From contig NZ_CP109149.1 in assembly GCF_035920345.1 (NCBI RefSeq), positions 7,502,001 to 7,566,000 on the forward strand: a stretch of 64,000 bases of DNA, given 5' to 3'. Made by a program: the position numbers and the translations under genes. The notes beneath the pieces are model-generated. The model was not told the DNA's origin, did no database searches, and saw only the letters and a program-made list of their open reading frames with translations. Shown in pieces: positions 1 through 8,929 of this stretch; the first letter of the stretch is position 1, and each line of letters opens with the position of its first letter. This stretch comes from Nocardia vinacea (GTDB lineage Bacteria; Actinomycetota; Actinomycetes; Mycobacteriales; Mycobacteriaceae).

Positions 1-737
1 CGACCGAGGCGAATTGGATTTTCTGCCTGGTCCGCACCTCGCGCGAGGGGAAGAAGCAGCAGGGCATCACCTTCCTGCTGATCGATATGACCACGCCGGG
101 CATCGAGATCCGCCCGCTGGTGATGACCTCCGGCGAACAGGTGCAGAACCAGGTCTTCTTCGATAACGTCCGGGTGCCGAAGGCGAATGTGCTCGGTCGG
201 ATCGATGACGGCTGGACCGTCGCGAAATATCTGCTCGTGCACGAGCGAGGCGGTGCGGCCGCGCCGATGCTACAGGTCATGGCCCAAGATGTGGCCACCG
301 CGGCGGCCGAGCAGACCGGACCCGACGGCAATCCCCTGATCGATGACGCGGCCTTCGCGGCGAAGTTGGCGGAGGCTCGAATTCGCACCGAGGTGCTCGA
401 AATCCTGGAGTACCGCACGCTGTCGGCGATGGCGCAGGGCAAGAATCCGGGGCCGGCGTCCTCGATGCTCAAGATCCTGGCCACCGAATTGAGTCAGCGG
501 CTCACGGAATTGGCGCTGGAGGCGGCCGGTCCGCGCGGCCGGGTTTATCAGCCGCATGCCACCGCGCCGGGTGGGCCGATCGCCGAATTCACCCCGCCCG
601 CCGACGGCTATCGCAGCGGCGCGGACTGGCAGGCCGTCGCGCCGCTGCGCTACTTCAACGACCGGGCGGGCTCGATCTATGCGGGCAGCAACGAAATTCA
701 GCGAAATATCCTCGCCAAGGCAGCATTGGGGCTCTGA
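1..737 (+). CDS. Acyl-CoA dehydrogenase, first subunit (5' end outside window)
   Basis: The reading frame is open from base 3, so the gene starts upstream of the window and only its C-terminal two thirds or so are visible. The protein has the middle beta-domain and C-terminal helical domain of FAD-dependent acyl-CoA dehydrogenases (FadE type). It ends with the IYAGSNEIQRNILAK signature that lines the flavin site. The position that is Glu in YEGT-type enzymes is Ala here, so a catalytic base, if present, must lie elsewhere or in the partner subunit. Its stop codon overlaps the start of the next gene by one base (TGATG), which implies translational coupling. Paired FadE genes of this kind form alpha2beta2 enzymes in mycobacterial steroid and fatty-acid breakdown. 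The substrate cannot be told from sequence. Confidence 0.9.
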   Translation, partial: TEANWIFCLVRTSREGKKQQGITFLLIDMTTPGIEIRPLVMTSGEQVQNQVFFDNVRVPKANVLGRIDDGWTVAKYLLVHERGGAAAPMLQVMAQDVATAAAEQTGPDGNPLIDDAAFAAKLAEARIRTEVLEILEYRTLSAMAQGKNPGPASSMLKILATELSQRLTELALEAAGPRGRVYQPHATAPGGPIAEFTPPADGYRSGADWQAVAPLRYFNDRAGSIYAGSNEIQRNILAKAALGL

Positions 738-1885
738 TGGACTTCACCTTCACCGATGAGCAGGAACTGCTCCGCGACGCGGTGGCCGGATTCCTCGGCG
801 CCCGTTACGAATTGGCCAAAAGCCGGGGCGCGGCGAAATCCGATGCCGGTTGGCAGTCGAGCATGTGGCGCGGATTCGCCCAGGAGCTGGGCATTCTCGG
901 CGCCACGCTGCCCGAGCGGGTCGATGGTATGGGCGGTGGTCCGGTCGAGTTGATGATCATCACCGAGGAACTCGGCCGTGCGCTGGTCGTCGAGCCGTAT
1001 GTCGACACCGTGGTGGTCGGTGCCGGTCTGCTGAATCGCACCGGTGGCGAGCGTGCGGATTCGGTACTGCGCCAGATCGTTTCCGGTGCGGCGCGGACAG
1101 CGTTCGCGGCGCTGGAGCCGAGCTCGGGGCAGACGCTGCACGACGTATCGACCACCGCGCGTCGCGATGGTGACGCGTGGGTGCTCGATGGCGTCAAGAC
1201 GGTCGTGACCAGTGCACCGCTGGCGACGCATCTGCTCATTAGCGCGCGCACCGCCGGTGATCGGCGCGATAGGGACGGAATCTCGCTATTCCTCACCGAA
1301 TTCGATGCCGCAGATCTGCCCGCCGGTGTCGAGGTGCATTCGTATCGGACGATCGACGACCGGGTCGGCTCCGATATCACCTTCACCGGCTTCCGATTGC
1401 CAGCCGATGCGCTGCTCGGTGCCGAGGGTGCGGTATGGGACGCGATCGATGCAACGGCGGACGAGGCGATCGCCGCGATCGCGTCCGAGGCTGTCGGCTG
1501 CATGCGAAAGGTGTTGGCGGACACCGTCGAATACGCCAAACAGCGGCAGCAGTTCGGCCAGCCGATCGGCAGTTTCCAGGTGCTCCAGCATCGCATGGTC
1601 GATATGTTCATCGAGCTCGAGCAGGCCATTGCCGCGGTGTATCTGGCCGTCTACTCGTTGGGTGCTGCCGCGCCGGACCGGGCGCGGGCGGTCTCGGCTG
1701 CGAAGGTCACCATCGGTCGTGCCGCGCGCTTCATCGGCCAGAACGCCGTGCAACTGCACGGTGCTATGGGCATGACCGAGGAACTCGCGATCGGCCACTA
1801 CTTCAAGCGACTGACCGCGATCGAATACGAATTCGGTTCCAGCGACCAGCATCTCGCTCGTTATGCGGCGCTGACGAGGCCATAG
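737..1885 (+). CDS. Acyl-CoA dehydrogenase, second subunit
   Basis: This 382-residue protein is of normal length for an acyl-CoA dehydrogenase. It has an N-terminal helical domain starting MDFTFTDEQELLRD, a central beta barrel and a C-terminal helical domain containing QLHGAMGMTEEL, the usual flavin/acyl-binding segment. The ATG overlaps the stop of the upstream dehydrogenase (TGATG), so the two are almost certainly made together as a heteromeric enzyme acting on an acyl-CoA thioester and passing electrons to ETF. No substrate-specific neighbour is visible. The operon ends here, before a strong hairpin at 1996-2040. Confidence 0.9.
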   Translation: MDFTFTDEQELLRDAVAGFLGARYELAKSRGAAKSDAGWQSSMWRGFAQELGILGATLPERVDGMGGGPVELMIITEELGRALVVEPYVDTVVVGAGLLNRTGGERADSVLRQIVSGAARTAFAALEPSSGQTLHDVSTTARRDGDAWVLDGVKTVVTSAPLATHLLISARTAGDRRDRDGISLFLTEFDAADLPAGVEVHSYRTIDDRVGSDITFTGFRLPADALLGAEGAVWDAIDATADEAIAAIASEAVGCMRKVLADTVEYAKQRQQFGQPIGSFQVLQHRMVDMFIELEQAIAAVYLAVYSLGAAAPDRARAVSAAKVTIGRAARFIGQNAVQLHGAMGMTEELAIGHYFKRLTAIEYEFGSSDQHLARYAALTRP

Positions 1886-1995
1886 TCGTGTCCGAAAGGG
1901 CCACCGCCATGGTCGAGCTGCTCATCTCCGGAAAAGTAGCCACCGAACTCCCGTCCCTGGACGATTGGTTGGCATAGCACCGGGCGGTCAACGAA

Positions 1996-2040
1996 AAGCG
2001 AGCGGCCCGGGTGCGCATTGTGCACCCGGGCCGCTCGCTT
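1996..2040. terminator. Bidirectional intrinsic terminator between convergent genes
   Basis: A perfect 19-bp inverted repeat (AAGCGAGCGGCCCGGGTGC and its complement) closes a 7-base loop. It sits between the rightward acyl-CoA dehydrogenase operon and the leftward Fe-S reductase gene, where one hairpin can serve both. The outer AA/TT pairs give short U tracts on each transcript. Confidence 0.85.
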
Positions 2041-2055
2041 GTTTCCGCTTACCCG

Positions 2056-5000
2056 TCAGTTCTTGCGGCCGGGGGCCTTGGCGCCGGATTTGAAGCCGAG
2101 GCCGCCGGGCTTGGCCGGCGGGGGTGCCACGGCGGGGGTGCCGTTGCCGTTGGTGGGCTGGTCCGGTTCGTCGGCGGGTTCCGTTGCGGCTTCCGGTGTG
2201 GTGGAGGCCGGTTCAGCGGGGGCTGATGGAGCCGAGCCAGCCGTGCCGGGGGCCTTGGGGCCGGGGCGTTTGAAGCCGGACTTCATGGCCAGGCCCTTGG
2301 CGGGGATGGACGGCTTGGTTTCGGTTGGGGTCGAAACCGGTTCGGTGGCGGGGGTTTCCGCTGCCGGGGCCACTTCGGCGGGGGTCGAGGCTTCCGGTGC
2401 CTTGGCTCCGGGTGCTTTCGCCGCGCCCTTCAGGGCGAGCCCCTTGCCCGGTGCCTTCGCCGGACCCTTCATTGCCAGACCCTTGACCGGCGGTGCTGCC
2501 GGTGCCTCGGCGGCGGGTGCTGCTTCGGTCGCGGCGTCGGGAGTTGCCTTGGCGCCGGGTGCTTTCGCCGCGCCCTTCATGCCGAGGCCCTTGCCCGGTG
2601 CCTTGGCGGGGCCCTTCATCGCGAGGCCCTTGACGGGCGCTGCCGGAGCAGTCGCCTCTGCCGCGGTGTCCTCGGCCGCAGCCGGGGTCGCCTTGGCGCC
2701 GGGTGCCTTCGCGGCGCCCTTCATACCGAGACCACCACCTGGTGCCTTGGCCGCACCCTTCATACCCAGACCACCGGGTGCCTTGCCGCCGCCCTTCATC
2801 GCCAGACCGCCACCGGCCGGAGCCGCCTTCGGTTCGGCGGGCGCTACATCATCGGGAAATGCCGGTTCGGGTTCGGCGGCAACCGGTTCCGGCTCGGGGG
2901 CCTGCTTCGGTTCCTGCACCACGGTCAGGTTCTCGGTGAGCTTCGACGAGTCGACCCGGTCGATGGCGTCGAGCATCAACTGCGCGACATCGACCACCTC
3001 GACGCCCTGGCCGACCTCGCCGCCGTCCTTGCGGGCGGTGACACCGTCGGTGAGCATGACGCGGCAGAACGGGCAGCCGGTCGCGATCTTGGACGGTTCG
3101 TTGCCACCGTTCAAGGTGGACAGCGCCTCGTCGACGCGATCGATATTGATCCGCTTACCGAGCTGCTCTTCCATCCACATCCGCGCGCCACCGGCGCCAC
3201 AGCACATGGAACGTTCGCCGTGCCGGGGCATTTCGACGAGGGTGGAGCCGGAGGCCTCCATCAACTCGCGCGGCGCATTGTAGACCTTGTTGTGGCGGCC
3301 CAGGTAGCACGGGTCGTGGTAAGTGACATTCTGCGATACCGAGGCGACCGGGATCAGCTGCTTGGTGCGCACCAGCCGGTTCAACAGCTGGGTGTGGTGC
3401 ACCACCTCGTAGGTGCCGCCGACCTGCGGGTACTCGTTGTTCAGCGCGTTGAAGCAGTGCGCACAGGTGACGACGATCTTCTTGCGCGACTGCTCGACGC
3501 CCTCGAATACCGAGTTCAACAGTTCGATGTTCTGCTGCGCGAGCTGCTGGAACAGGAATTCGTTACCCGCCCGGCGCGCGGAGTCACCGGTGCAGGTCTC
3601 GTCGGCGCCGAGCACCATGAACTTCACGCCCGCGGTGGCCAACAGCTCCGCGACGGCCTTGGTGGTGCGCTTGGCGCGATCCTCGTACGCACCCGCACAG
3701 CCGACCCAGAACAGGTACTCGTACCCGTCGAAGGAGGCAATCTCTTCCCCGTTCGGGGCGGACTGGCCGAAGACCGGGATCTGGAAGTCGAGTTCGTTGA
3801 TCCAGTTCAGCCGGTCCTTGGCGTTCTGGCCCCACGGATTGCCCTTGTTCTCCAGGTTTTTGAACAACCCGGCCAGCTCGGAGGGGAACTCCGACTCGAT
3901 CAACACCTGGTAGCGGCGCATATCGATGATGTGATCGACATGCTCGATATCGACCGGGCACTGCTCGACGCACGCACCGCAGGTGGTGCAGCTCCACAGC
4001 ACCTCGGGGTCGATGATGCCGTTGACATCCTCGCCGCCGACCAGCGGGCGCTCGGCCTCGGCCTTGGCCAGCTCGGAGATCTTGGCCAGCTTCGCCTCGT
4101 TGGGCTTGCCGTCGCCATCGACCAGACCGACCTCGTCGCCGCCCATGTCTTTGCGGCCACCGGCCAGCAGGTACGGGGCCTTGGCGACACCGTGGTCACG
4201 CAGCGACATGATCAGCAGCTTGGGCGACAACGGCTTACCGGTATTCCAGGCCGGGCATTGCGACTGGCAGCGACCGCATTCGGTGCAGGTGGTGAAGTCC
4301 AGCCAGCCCTTCCAGGAGAAGTCCTCGATCCGGCCCGCGCCGAAGGTGTCGGCATCCGGGTCGGCGGTCTCCATATCGACCGGCTTGCCCTTGGACATCA
4401 TCGGCTTCGCGGCACCCAGTGCGACGCCGCCGTCGTCCTCGCGCTTGAAGTAGATATTGAAGAAGGCCGCGAACCGGTGCCAGGCCACACCCCAGTTGAT
4501 ATTGCGACCGACCAGCAGCAGGAAGGTGCTGCCCGAAACCATCTTGATGAACGCGAAGATGGCGACCATCGCCACGCTGGACGGCAGCAGTTTGGCCACC
4601 TGCATGGTGAAGAAGTCGGTCCACGCCTCGGAGTGGCCGTAGGTGGCGATCTTGCCCGCCTTCACCATGACCATGCCGATGCCCTCGAGGAACACGATCG
4701 CCTCGATGACGTACGCCGGGGCGAACCGGGAACCGCTGAATCGCGACAGCCGCGCGGGCACCCGCGGGTGGTTGAGCTGGCGAATGACGATCAGCACCAG
4801 GATGCCGATCACGGTGCCGATGCCGAGCAGTTCGTCCCACAGGTGGTAGATGCCCCAGCTGCCGATGATCGGCCAGTGGAATTCGGGATCGAAGGTCTGC
4901 CCGTACGCCTCGAAGTACAGGATGAAACCGCCGAGGAAGCCGATCATCACCAGCCAGTGCGCCCAGCCGACCGTGCGGAATTTGTTCATCCGGGTGTGGG

Positions 5001-5178
5001 CGAGGAATTCGACGATCATCGTCTGGAGGCGCGGTAAGAATGGTCGCCAACGATCCGGCGCGGGCTGGCCGATCATGATCGCGCGGGTCATTTTGCCGAC
5101 GCCACCGACGAATGATGCCCAACCCAACAGGCTGAACGCCACACCAATCGTGCCCAGCGTCAATGTCAGGGCATTCAT
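2056..5178 (-). CDS. Membrane-bound heterodisulfide-reductase-like Fe-S oxidoreductase (Rv0338c-like)
   Basis: The predicted protein has 1040 residues. The ATG at 5178 follows a GAAAGG ribosome site and begins MNALTLTLG; an upstream in-frame start at 5268 would overlap the operator and is rejected. About 270 N-terminal residues form several membrane helices resembling the gamma subunit of nitrate reductase/HdrE. Two 4Fe-4S motifs follow (CTECGRCQSQCP near residue 300, CTTCGACVEQCP near 400), then two cysteine-rich CCG domains with CAHCF and CCGAGGARMW. This architecture matches the M. tuberculosis Fe-S reductase Rv0338c (882 residues as I recall). The extra length is a C-terminal tail of nine Lys-Ala-Pro-Gly repeats. 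The likely role is electron transfer between a quinone or disulfide and a cytoplasmic partner; the true substrate is unknown. The leftward transcript is probably controlled by the palindromes at 5253-5282. Confidence 0.9.
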   Translation of the reverse strand: MNALTLTLGTIGVAFSLLGWASFVGGVGKMTRAIMIGQPAPDRWRPFLPRLQTMIVEFLAHTRMNKFRTVGWAHWLVMIGFLGGFILYFEAYGQTFDPEFHWPIIGSWGIYHLWDELLGIGTVIGILVLIVIRQLNHPRVPARLSRFSGSRFAPAYVIEAIVFLEGIGMVMVKAGKIATYGHSEAWTDFFTMQVAKLLPSSVAMVAIFAFIKMVSGSTFLLLVGRNINWGVAWHRFAAFFNIYFKREDDGGVALGAAKPMMSKGKPVDMETADPDADTFGAGRIEDFSWKGWLDFTTCTECGRCQSQCPAWNTGKPLSPKLLIMSLRDHGVAKAPYLLAGGRKDMGGDEVGLVDGDGKPNEAKLAKISELAKAEAERPLVGGEDVNGIIDPEVLWSCTTCGACVEQCPVDIEHVDHIIDMRRYQVLIESEFPSELAGLFKNLENKGNPWGQNAKDRLNWINELDFQIPVFGQSAPNGEEIASFDGYEYLFWVGCAGAYEDRAKRTTKAVAELLATAGVKFMVLGADETCTGDSARRAGNEFLFQQLAQQNIELLNSVFEGVEQSRKKIVVTCAHCFNALNNEYPQVGGTYEVVHHTQLLNRLVRTKQLIPVASVSQNVTYHDPCYLGRHNKVYNAPRELMEASGSTLVEMPRHGERSMCCGAGGARMWMEEQLGKRINIDRVDEALSTLNGGNEPSKIATGCPFCRVMLTDGVTARKDGGEVGQGVEVVDVAQLMLDAIDRVDSSKLTENLTVVQEPKQAPEPEPVAAEPEPAFPDDVAPAEPKAAPAGGGLAMKGGGKAPGGLGMKGAAKAPGGGLGMKGAAKAPGAKATPAAAEDTAAEATAPAAPVKGLAMKGPAKAPGKGLGMKGAAKAPGAKATPDAATEAAPAAEAPAAPPVKGLAMKGPAKAPGKGLALKGAAKAPGAKAPEASTPAEVAPAAETPATEPVSTPTETKPSIPAKGLAMKSGFKRPGPKAPGTAGSAPSAPAEPASTTPEAATEPADEPDQPTNGNGTPAVAPPPAKPGGLGFKSGAKAPGRKN
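2059..2807 (-). repeat. Nine-copy Lys-rich repeat encoding the tail of the Fe-S reductase
   Basis: The C-terminal region of the Fe-S reductase contains nine copies of the pattern G-L-[AG]-[ML/F]-K-[GS]-x-x-K-[AR]-P-G, for example GLGMKGAAKAPG and GLAMKGPAKAPG. Spacers rich in Ala, Pro, Glu and Thr separate them. The final copy runs to the C-terminus (KAPGRKN). The segment is basic at the repeats and acidic in the spacers, and should be disordered and cytoplasmic. Confidence 0.85.
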
Positions 5179-5252
5179 GTCGCGACCTTTCTTTTGAGGC
5201 AACACGAGCGTGGGCGGCGATCTGGCCGCCCGGTTGGCTCGTATACTAACTG

Positions 5253-5282
5253 CAGGTAAGTTACCCACCGGTAACTTACCTG
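5253..5282. promoter_or_regulatory. Double-palindrome operator upstream of the Fe-S reductase
   Basis: CAGGTAAGTTACC is followed after CACC by its exact complement GGTAACTTACCTG. Each arm is itself a palindrome around GGTAA-N-TTACC, so the site holds two tandem dyads about 15 bp apart, as expected for cooperative binding of two dimers of a TetR-like repressor. It lies 75 bases upstream of the ATG at 5178. A possible -10 (TAGTAT on the minus strand, about 5243-5248) lies just downstream, so a bound protein would cover the -35 region. Confidence 0.75.
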
Positions 5283-5642
5283 TCTATCGTACGATCGGCG
5301 GTTGGATCTTGCCCCCTCTTCCTGGGGCTTGACCGGATTTTCGCCTGTGATGGATTTCACGAAGATCGTGCGATCCGAGTGTGACTCGGGGCGACAACCA
5401 CCGTAAACAGTGCGCGGTGCGCATTTGGCGGTAAGGACAGGCTTAGTCACGCCGAGATCACAATGTGAAAAACCAATCTCGCATCTTCATGTCGGTTCGA
5501 TTACGCTCACGACGTTCTGTTCGCTGTGCCTGTCTTTCACACTGCTCGGGGAGAATCCGGGGTCCGACCACCTCGGGTTGATGAGCGCTCTCGCGTGTAC
5601 GGAAGCGGCGCGCGAACAACCTGATGATGGATTGGAAACTGA
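5283..5642. other. Intergenic region between divergent genes
   Basis: These 360 bases separate the operator of the Fe-S reductase from the secreted-protein gene at 5643. I see no convincing protein-coding frame. A short CCCC/GGGG hairpin lies near 5311-5327, but no RNA family is recognisable. The promoter for the rightward gene must lie here, but no clear -35/-10 pair could be assigned. Confidence 0.5.
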
Positions 5643-6392
5643 ATGAATCTCCGCAGCACCACCGCGGCTGCCACGATGGTCATCGGCGCTATGACTGTCG
5701 GATTCGGAGTTGCTCACGCCGAGCCTGCCCCTGCGGCCGCTCAACCGATCAGCTACTCCGTCAAGCTCGTGGACAAGACCGTCGTCGCGACCCTCAAGGG
5801 AGGGACCTTCGAGCTGACGAAGTCCGACGAGGAATTGAAGGACCCGGACCTCTACACCGTCAAGGACGAACTCGGTAACGCCGTTCTCTCGGTGCCGCTC
5901 GACGTCAACGTGGGCGATGGCGATAACCAGACCCCGGTCGACGTCAAGCCGGTTGTGAAGGACGACGGCAAGGTGCTCGAACTGACGCCGGATCAGAGCG
6001 TCAAGGTCGAGCAAAAGGCGAATACGGTCAACGCCATCGCCAAGCCGATCGCCTCCCCGGATGAAGACCAGCGGGCAATGAACGAGTTCTCTACTCAGTT
6101 CGGCATCGCCACGGCGGTCGGTGGCTTCGTCGGCACCGCCATCGGTGTCGTCGCCGGTGGTGTCATCGGCTGCATCCTCGGCCTGCCACTGCTCGGTGTC
6201 GGCTGCATTCCGGCCGCTATCGCGGGCGCTGGTATCGGTGGCATCCTCGGCACCCTCGCCGTCGGTGGTCCGATCCTGACCCTCGCGGGCATCGACCTGA
6301 TCAACACCCTGCAGGCGGCGCCCGGCACCACCAAGTTCGCCGAGAAGTCGGTGCCGGCCCAGCAGCCTGCGCCGGCCCAGCAGCCGAACTGA
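5643..6392 (+). CDS. Secreted Nocardia-type protein with Gly-rich hydrophobic C-terminal region
   Basis: The 249-residue protein opens with a classical signal peptide (MNLRSTTAAATMVIG...AHA, cleavage near residue 28). A mostly beta segment of about 110 residues follows, with alternating Lys/Asp/Val. Next comes a strongly hydrophobic Gly/Ala/Ile stretch at about residues 150-215 that could insert in or span a membrane, and a tail with AQQPAPAQQP. It resembles the exported DUF8020-type proteins common in Nocardia, but I have only pattern memory for that. The function is unknown; the hydrophobic hairpin suggests envelope association. The gene is monocistronic, with a terminator just downstream. 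Confidence 0.75.
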   Translation: MNLRSTTAAATMVIGAMTVGFGVAHAEPAPAAAQPISYSVKLVDKTVVATLKGGTFELTKSDEELKDPDLYTVKDELGNAVLSVPLDVNVGDGDNQTPVDVKPVVKDDGKVLELTPDQSVKVEQKANTVNAIAKPIASPDEDQRAMNEFSTQFGIATAVGGFVGTAIGVVAGGVIGCILGLPLLGVGCIPAAIAGAGIGGILGTLAVGGPILTLAGIDLINTLQAAPGTTKFAEKSVPAQQPAPAQQPN

Positions 6393-6410
6393 TCTCGATC
6401 GAACTCGACC

Positions 6411-6442
6411 GGCCCGCTCCCACCAGGAGCGGGCCGTTTGCG
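6411..6442. terminator. Intrinsic terminator between convergent genes
   Basis: The perfect 10-bp stem GGCCCGCTCC/GGAGCGGGCC with loop CACCA is followed by GTTTGCGTTT. It ends the secreted-protein transcript and may also act on the converging NRDE gene. Confidence 0.8.
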
Positions 6443-6444
6443 TT

Positions 6445-7329
6445 TCAGGCCTGATGCTCGCGCAAATCCAAACTGCCGCTGAAGGTTTCCTCGCCCTTGT
6501 GCCGTCCGAACCGCCCGAAGGAACGCTCGGCCATCTCGAACGAACCGTCCTCGCGCACCAGCAGGACCGTGCTCGCCCTGGTCCCGTGCAGTGCATTGGC
6601 GATGAATCTGGCCGAGAGCGTGCGCTCGCGCCGCAGCGGAACTCCGGTGTGCGGCAACAAATCATCGGGCGCCTCGGTGCGATCGGCCAGCACCTCGAAG
6701 TAGCGCGCGACATTGCCGGGATCCGATTCGACCACCGTGCGCAGGTCGGTGAGACCGCCGCGCACCTTGGGCCAAATGGGTTGGGGCGCTTCGAATGCCG
6801 CCCCCGGGCCGGGTGCGGCCGAGGCGATGAACATGCCGTTGGATACCCCGTGGAAGCCCGGTGTCAGCTCCTGGGGCGGTCGTGCGCTGCGGTTGGAGTG
6901 CCACCACAGTGATTCGAGATCCGAGACCAGCACGTTGTAGCCGTTGTAGTCGTCGGGGGCGGCGGCTACGTCGAGCACATAATTCTCCGGGGTCAGTAGT
7001 TCACGCTGGTCGCCGGTGCCGCGCAGGAAATCCATCAGCAGCGCGCCGCGCGAACGGGCATCGCCGCGTTCGTCTTTCGGATTGCGCACATTGGTGACGG
7101 TGGCGAATCGATTGCGGCCCTTGTCTTCCCGTGTCAACCCGAGCCAGGTACCCGGCGGATCGCCCGCAACCTTGCGTAGCGCCCCGAGATCGCGCCCGGC
7201 CAGCAGTCCGGGCACCTCGGACCACCATCGCATCGACTCGGTCGGGCGGGAGTAGAACTCGTCGCGGTTGGCCGCGACGATCAACCGATACTCCGGATGG
7301 ACCCGCCAACCGATCAACACCAAACACAT
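6445..7329 (-). CDS. NRDE (TANGO2-family) protein
   Basis: The ATG at 7329 is chosen because it gives the family N-terminus Met-Cys-Leu-Val-Leu. The Cys at position 2 is the putative N-terminal nucleophile of this Ntn-hydrolase-like fold. The family hallmark Asn-Arg-Asp-Glu follows in AANRDEFYSRPT. At 294 residues the length is typical. TANGO2-family proteins occur in bacteria and eukaryotes and have been linked to haem handling and lipid metabolism, but their biochemical activity is unsettled. The gene stands alone. No strong ribosome site precedes the ATG. Confidence 0.85.
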   Translation of the reverse strand: MCLVLIGWRVHPEYRLIVAANRDEFYSRPTESMRWWSEVPGLLAGRDLGALRKVAGDPPGTWLGLTREDKGRNRFATVTNVRNPKDERGDARSRGALLMDFLRGTGDQRELLTPENYVLDVAAAPDDYNGYNVLVSDLESLWWHSNRSARPPQELTPGFHGVSNGMFIASAAPGPGAAFEAPQPIWPKVRGGLTDLRTVVESDPGNVARYFEVLADRTEAPDDLLPHTGVPLRRERTLSARFIANALHGTRASTVLLVREDGSFEMAERSFGRFGRHKGEETFSGSLDLREHQA

Positions 7330-7455
7330 GCATTCCAGGATGCCGGAAGGTCGCCGGGCCCCACAGGGCATTGCTGACCTTTTCGAGCGACCTGCAAGCA
7401 GCCGCCAGCAGCGCACTCGGGCAACGCGAGTTCAGTGGATCGGGCCCGAGGACAG

Positions 7456-7493
7456 CGAAAAGGCCGACAGCGTCGCCGCTGTCGGCCTTTTCG
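7456..7493. terminator. Intrinsic terminator of the first secreted protease gene
   Basis: A perfect 17-bp stem (CGAAAAGGCCGACAGCG and complement) with a TCGC loop lies just downstream of the protease stop codon at 7507. It ends in a T tract on the leftward transcript. Confidence 0.85.
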
Positions 7494-7506
7494 CGGGTTC
7501 TGCTAG

Positions 7507-8823
7507 TTAGTTGACCTTGAGACCCGGGTTGTCCGAAAGAACCACGCTGACCGGCTGGGCGAACAGCTGCGGGGCATTGCCGGTGAGAGCACCGATCAGA
7601 TTCGGGATCTCGCAGATCGGGAAGTCGGCTACCGACGACGCGCTGGAGATGCCCAGTGCCATCCGGCCGGACACGATCGCGCCGCCGCTGTCACCGGGCA
7701 GGGCGCAGATGTTGGCGGAGAAGGCCTGGGTGAGCTCCCGGTCGCCGACCTGCACGGTCTGGTCGACGGCGTTCACGATGCCGCAGCTGAAGCCGGTGCG
7801 CGCACCGGACTTGCAGACCGGAGCACCGACCACCGGCACGGCAACGCCCTCGACCGCGACCGGCTGGCCGGGCTGGCGCACGAAGTTGTTGCTGAACCGG
7901 TCCTTGGCCTGGTCGTTGATCCGGATGATCGAGTAGTCCTGGGAGCCGAGCACCGACTTCTGGAACGCGCCCACTTGCGCACCCGCCCGATCGCCGGCCA
8001 GCTCGTAGACGCCGGCCGCATTCCCCGAACCCGCCGACGAAATGTCCGGATTGCAGTGGCCCGCGGTGATGTTTACGACGTTGCCGGCGCGGTCGGTGCC
8101 GTTGAAGCCGAGCGAGCAGCGCAGCGACGTCTTTCCGGCGATCGAGGCGAAGCCGTCGCCACCGGCCAGCGGACCGGTCTGCATCGCACCCGCGACCGGG
8201 GTGGTCTGCAGCTGCTCACCGGCGATCGGCGGGACCGTCACGATGACCCGCGACGGGTCGACGAAGTTCGGCATCGGCAGGCCGGCCTGCTCGACCCGCA
8301 CCGCGATGCTGTTGTTGACGGGATCGACCACCACACCGCGCACGAGCGCGGAGACCGCCTCGGGCTGCCCCTCCAGCCAGCGCTCGAACGCGCTCTTCTC
8401 GCCGCGCAGCGCCGCCTCGCTCTTGGCGACATTGCGGACCTCGAATCCGGCCGACGTGGCCGCCTGGCGCGCCTCATCGGCACCGGGGCCCTGCGCGAGC
8501 GCCACCACCGCCTTGCCGCCGTCATCGAGCCACGAACCCGCGAAGACCTGCGGGAACTGACGCTGCGCCGTGGTGGCGAAGGCTGCGAGCTGCTGTGCCA
8601 GATCGGCCCGGTGCAGGTACTCATCGGGGGAGATCTTCAGATCGCGCGCGACCGCGGTGATCAGGTCGGCGGGCAGAGCCGGCTGGTCGGGTTGTGCGTT
8701 CGCCACTGCTGCCGTTGGACCGAACAGCAGAATCGCCGCCGAGGCGGCGATAACTGTTTTTCGGACCCGGGTCTGTCGCGCAGCTGATCGGAACTGACCT
8801 ATACGTGGCAGGAGCATGCCCAT
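7507..8823 (-). CDS. Secreted S1-family serine protease with alpha-lytic-type prodomain
   Basis: This 438-residue preproprotein has a long signal peptide ending near ANA (residue 43). A prodomain region follows, with the ISPDEYLHRADLAQQL segment seen in streptogrisin/alpha-lytic protease precursors. The mature chymotrypsin-like domain carries the complete triad: His256 (TAGHC), Asp296 (QDYSII) and Ser379 (PGDSGGAI). Paired cysteines are placed as in secreted bacterial S1 proteases. The prodomain is expected to act as an intramolecular folding chaperone and inhibitor, removed outside the cell. The start may be two codons later (8817), where an AAGG site is better spaced. It is a paralogue of the next gene. 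Confidence 0.9.
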   Translation of the reverse strand: MGMLLPRIGQFRSAARQTRVRKTVIAASAAILLFGPTAAVANAQPDQPALPADLITAVARDLKISPDEYLHRADLAQQLAAFATTAQRQFPQVFAGSWLDDGGKAVVALAQGPGADEARQAATSAGFEVRNVAKSEAALRGEKSAFERWLEGQPEAVSALVRGVVVDPVNNSIAVRVEQAGLPMPNFVDPSRVIVTVPPIAGEQLQTTPVAGAMQTGPLAGGDGFASIAGKTSLRCSLGFNGTDRAGNVVNITAGHCNPDISSAGSGNAAGVYELAGDRAGAQVGAFQKSVLGSQDYSIIRINDQAKDRFSNNFVRQPGQPVAVEGVAVPVVGAPVCKSGARTGFSCGIVNAVDQTVQVGDRELTQAFSANICALPGDSGGAIVSGRMALGISSASSVADFPICEIPNLIGALTGNAPQLFAQPVSVVLSDNPGLKVN

Positions 8824-8929
8824 ACCTTAAAGTGTCCGGCCGGTTATGCCTACTTATGTCCGGATGTTGTTCGGCCCACTAATCGACCGGCGGTCGGTTT
8901 ATCGGAAATACGGTGTCCGACAAGCCCTC

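Noticed and set aside
1888..1977. A 29-codon GTG-started frame after the acyl-CoA dehydrogenase operon
   Set aside because: Too short, without a ribosome site or recognisable family; it may be a remnant but cannot be supported.
3220..5037. A long rightward frame opposite the Fe-S reductase
   Set aside because: The leftward frame has membrane helices, Fe-S motifs and a promoter; the rightward product has no family features.
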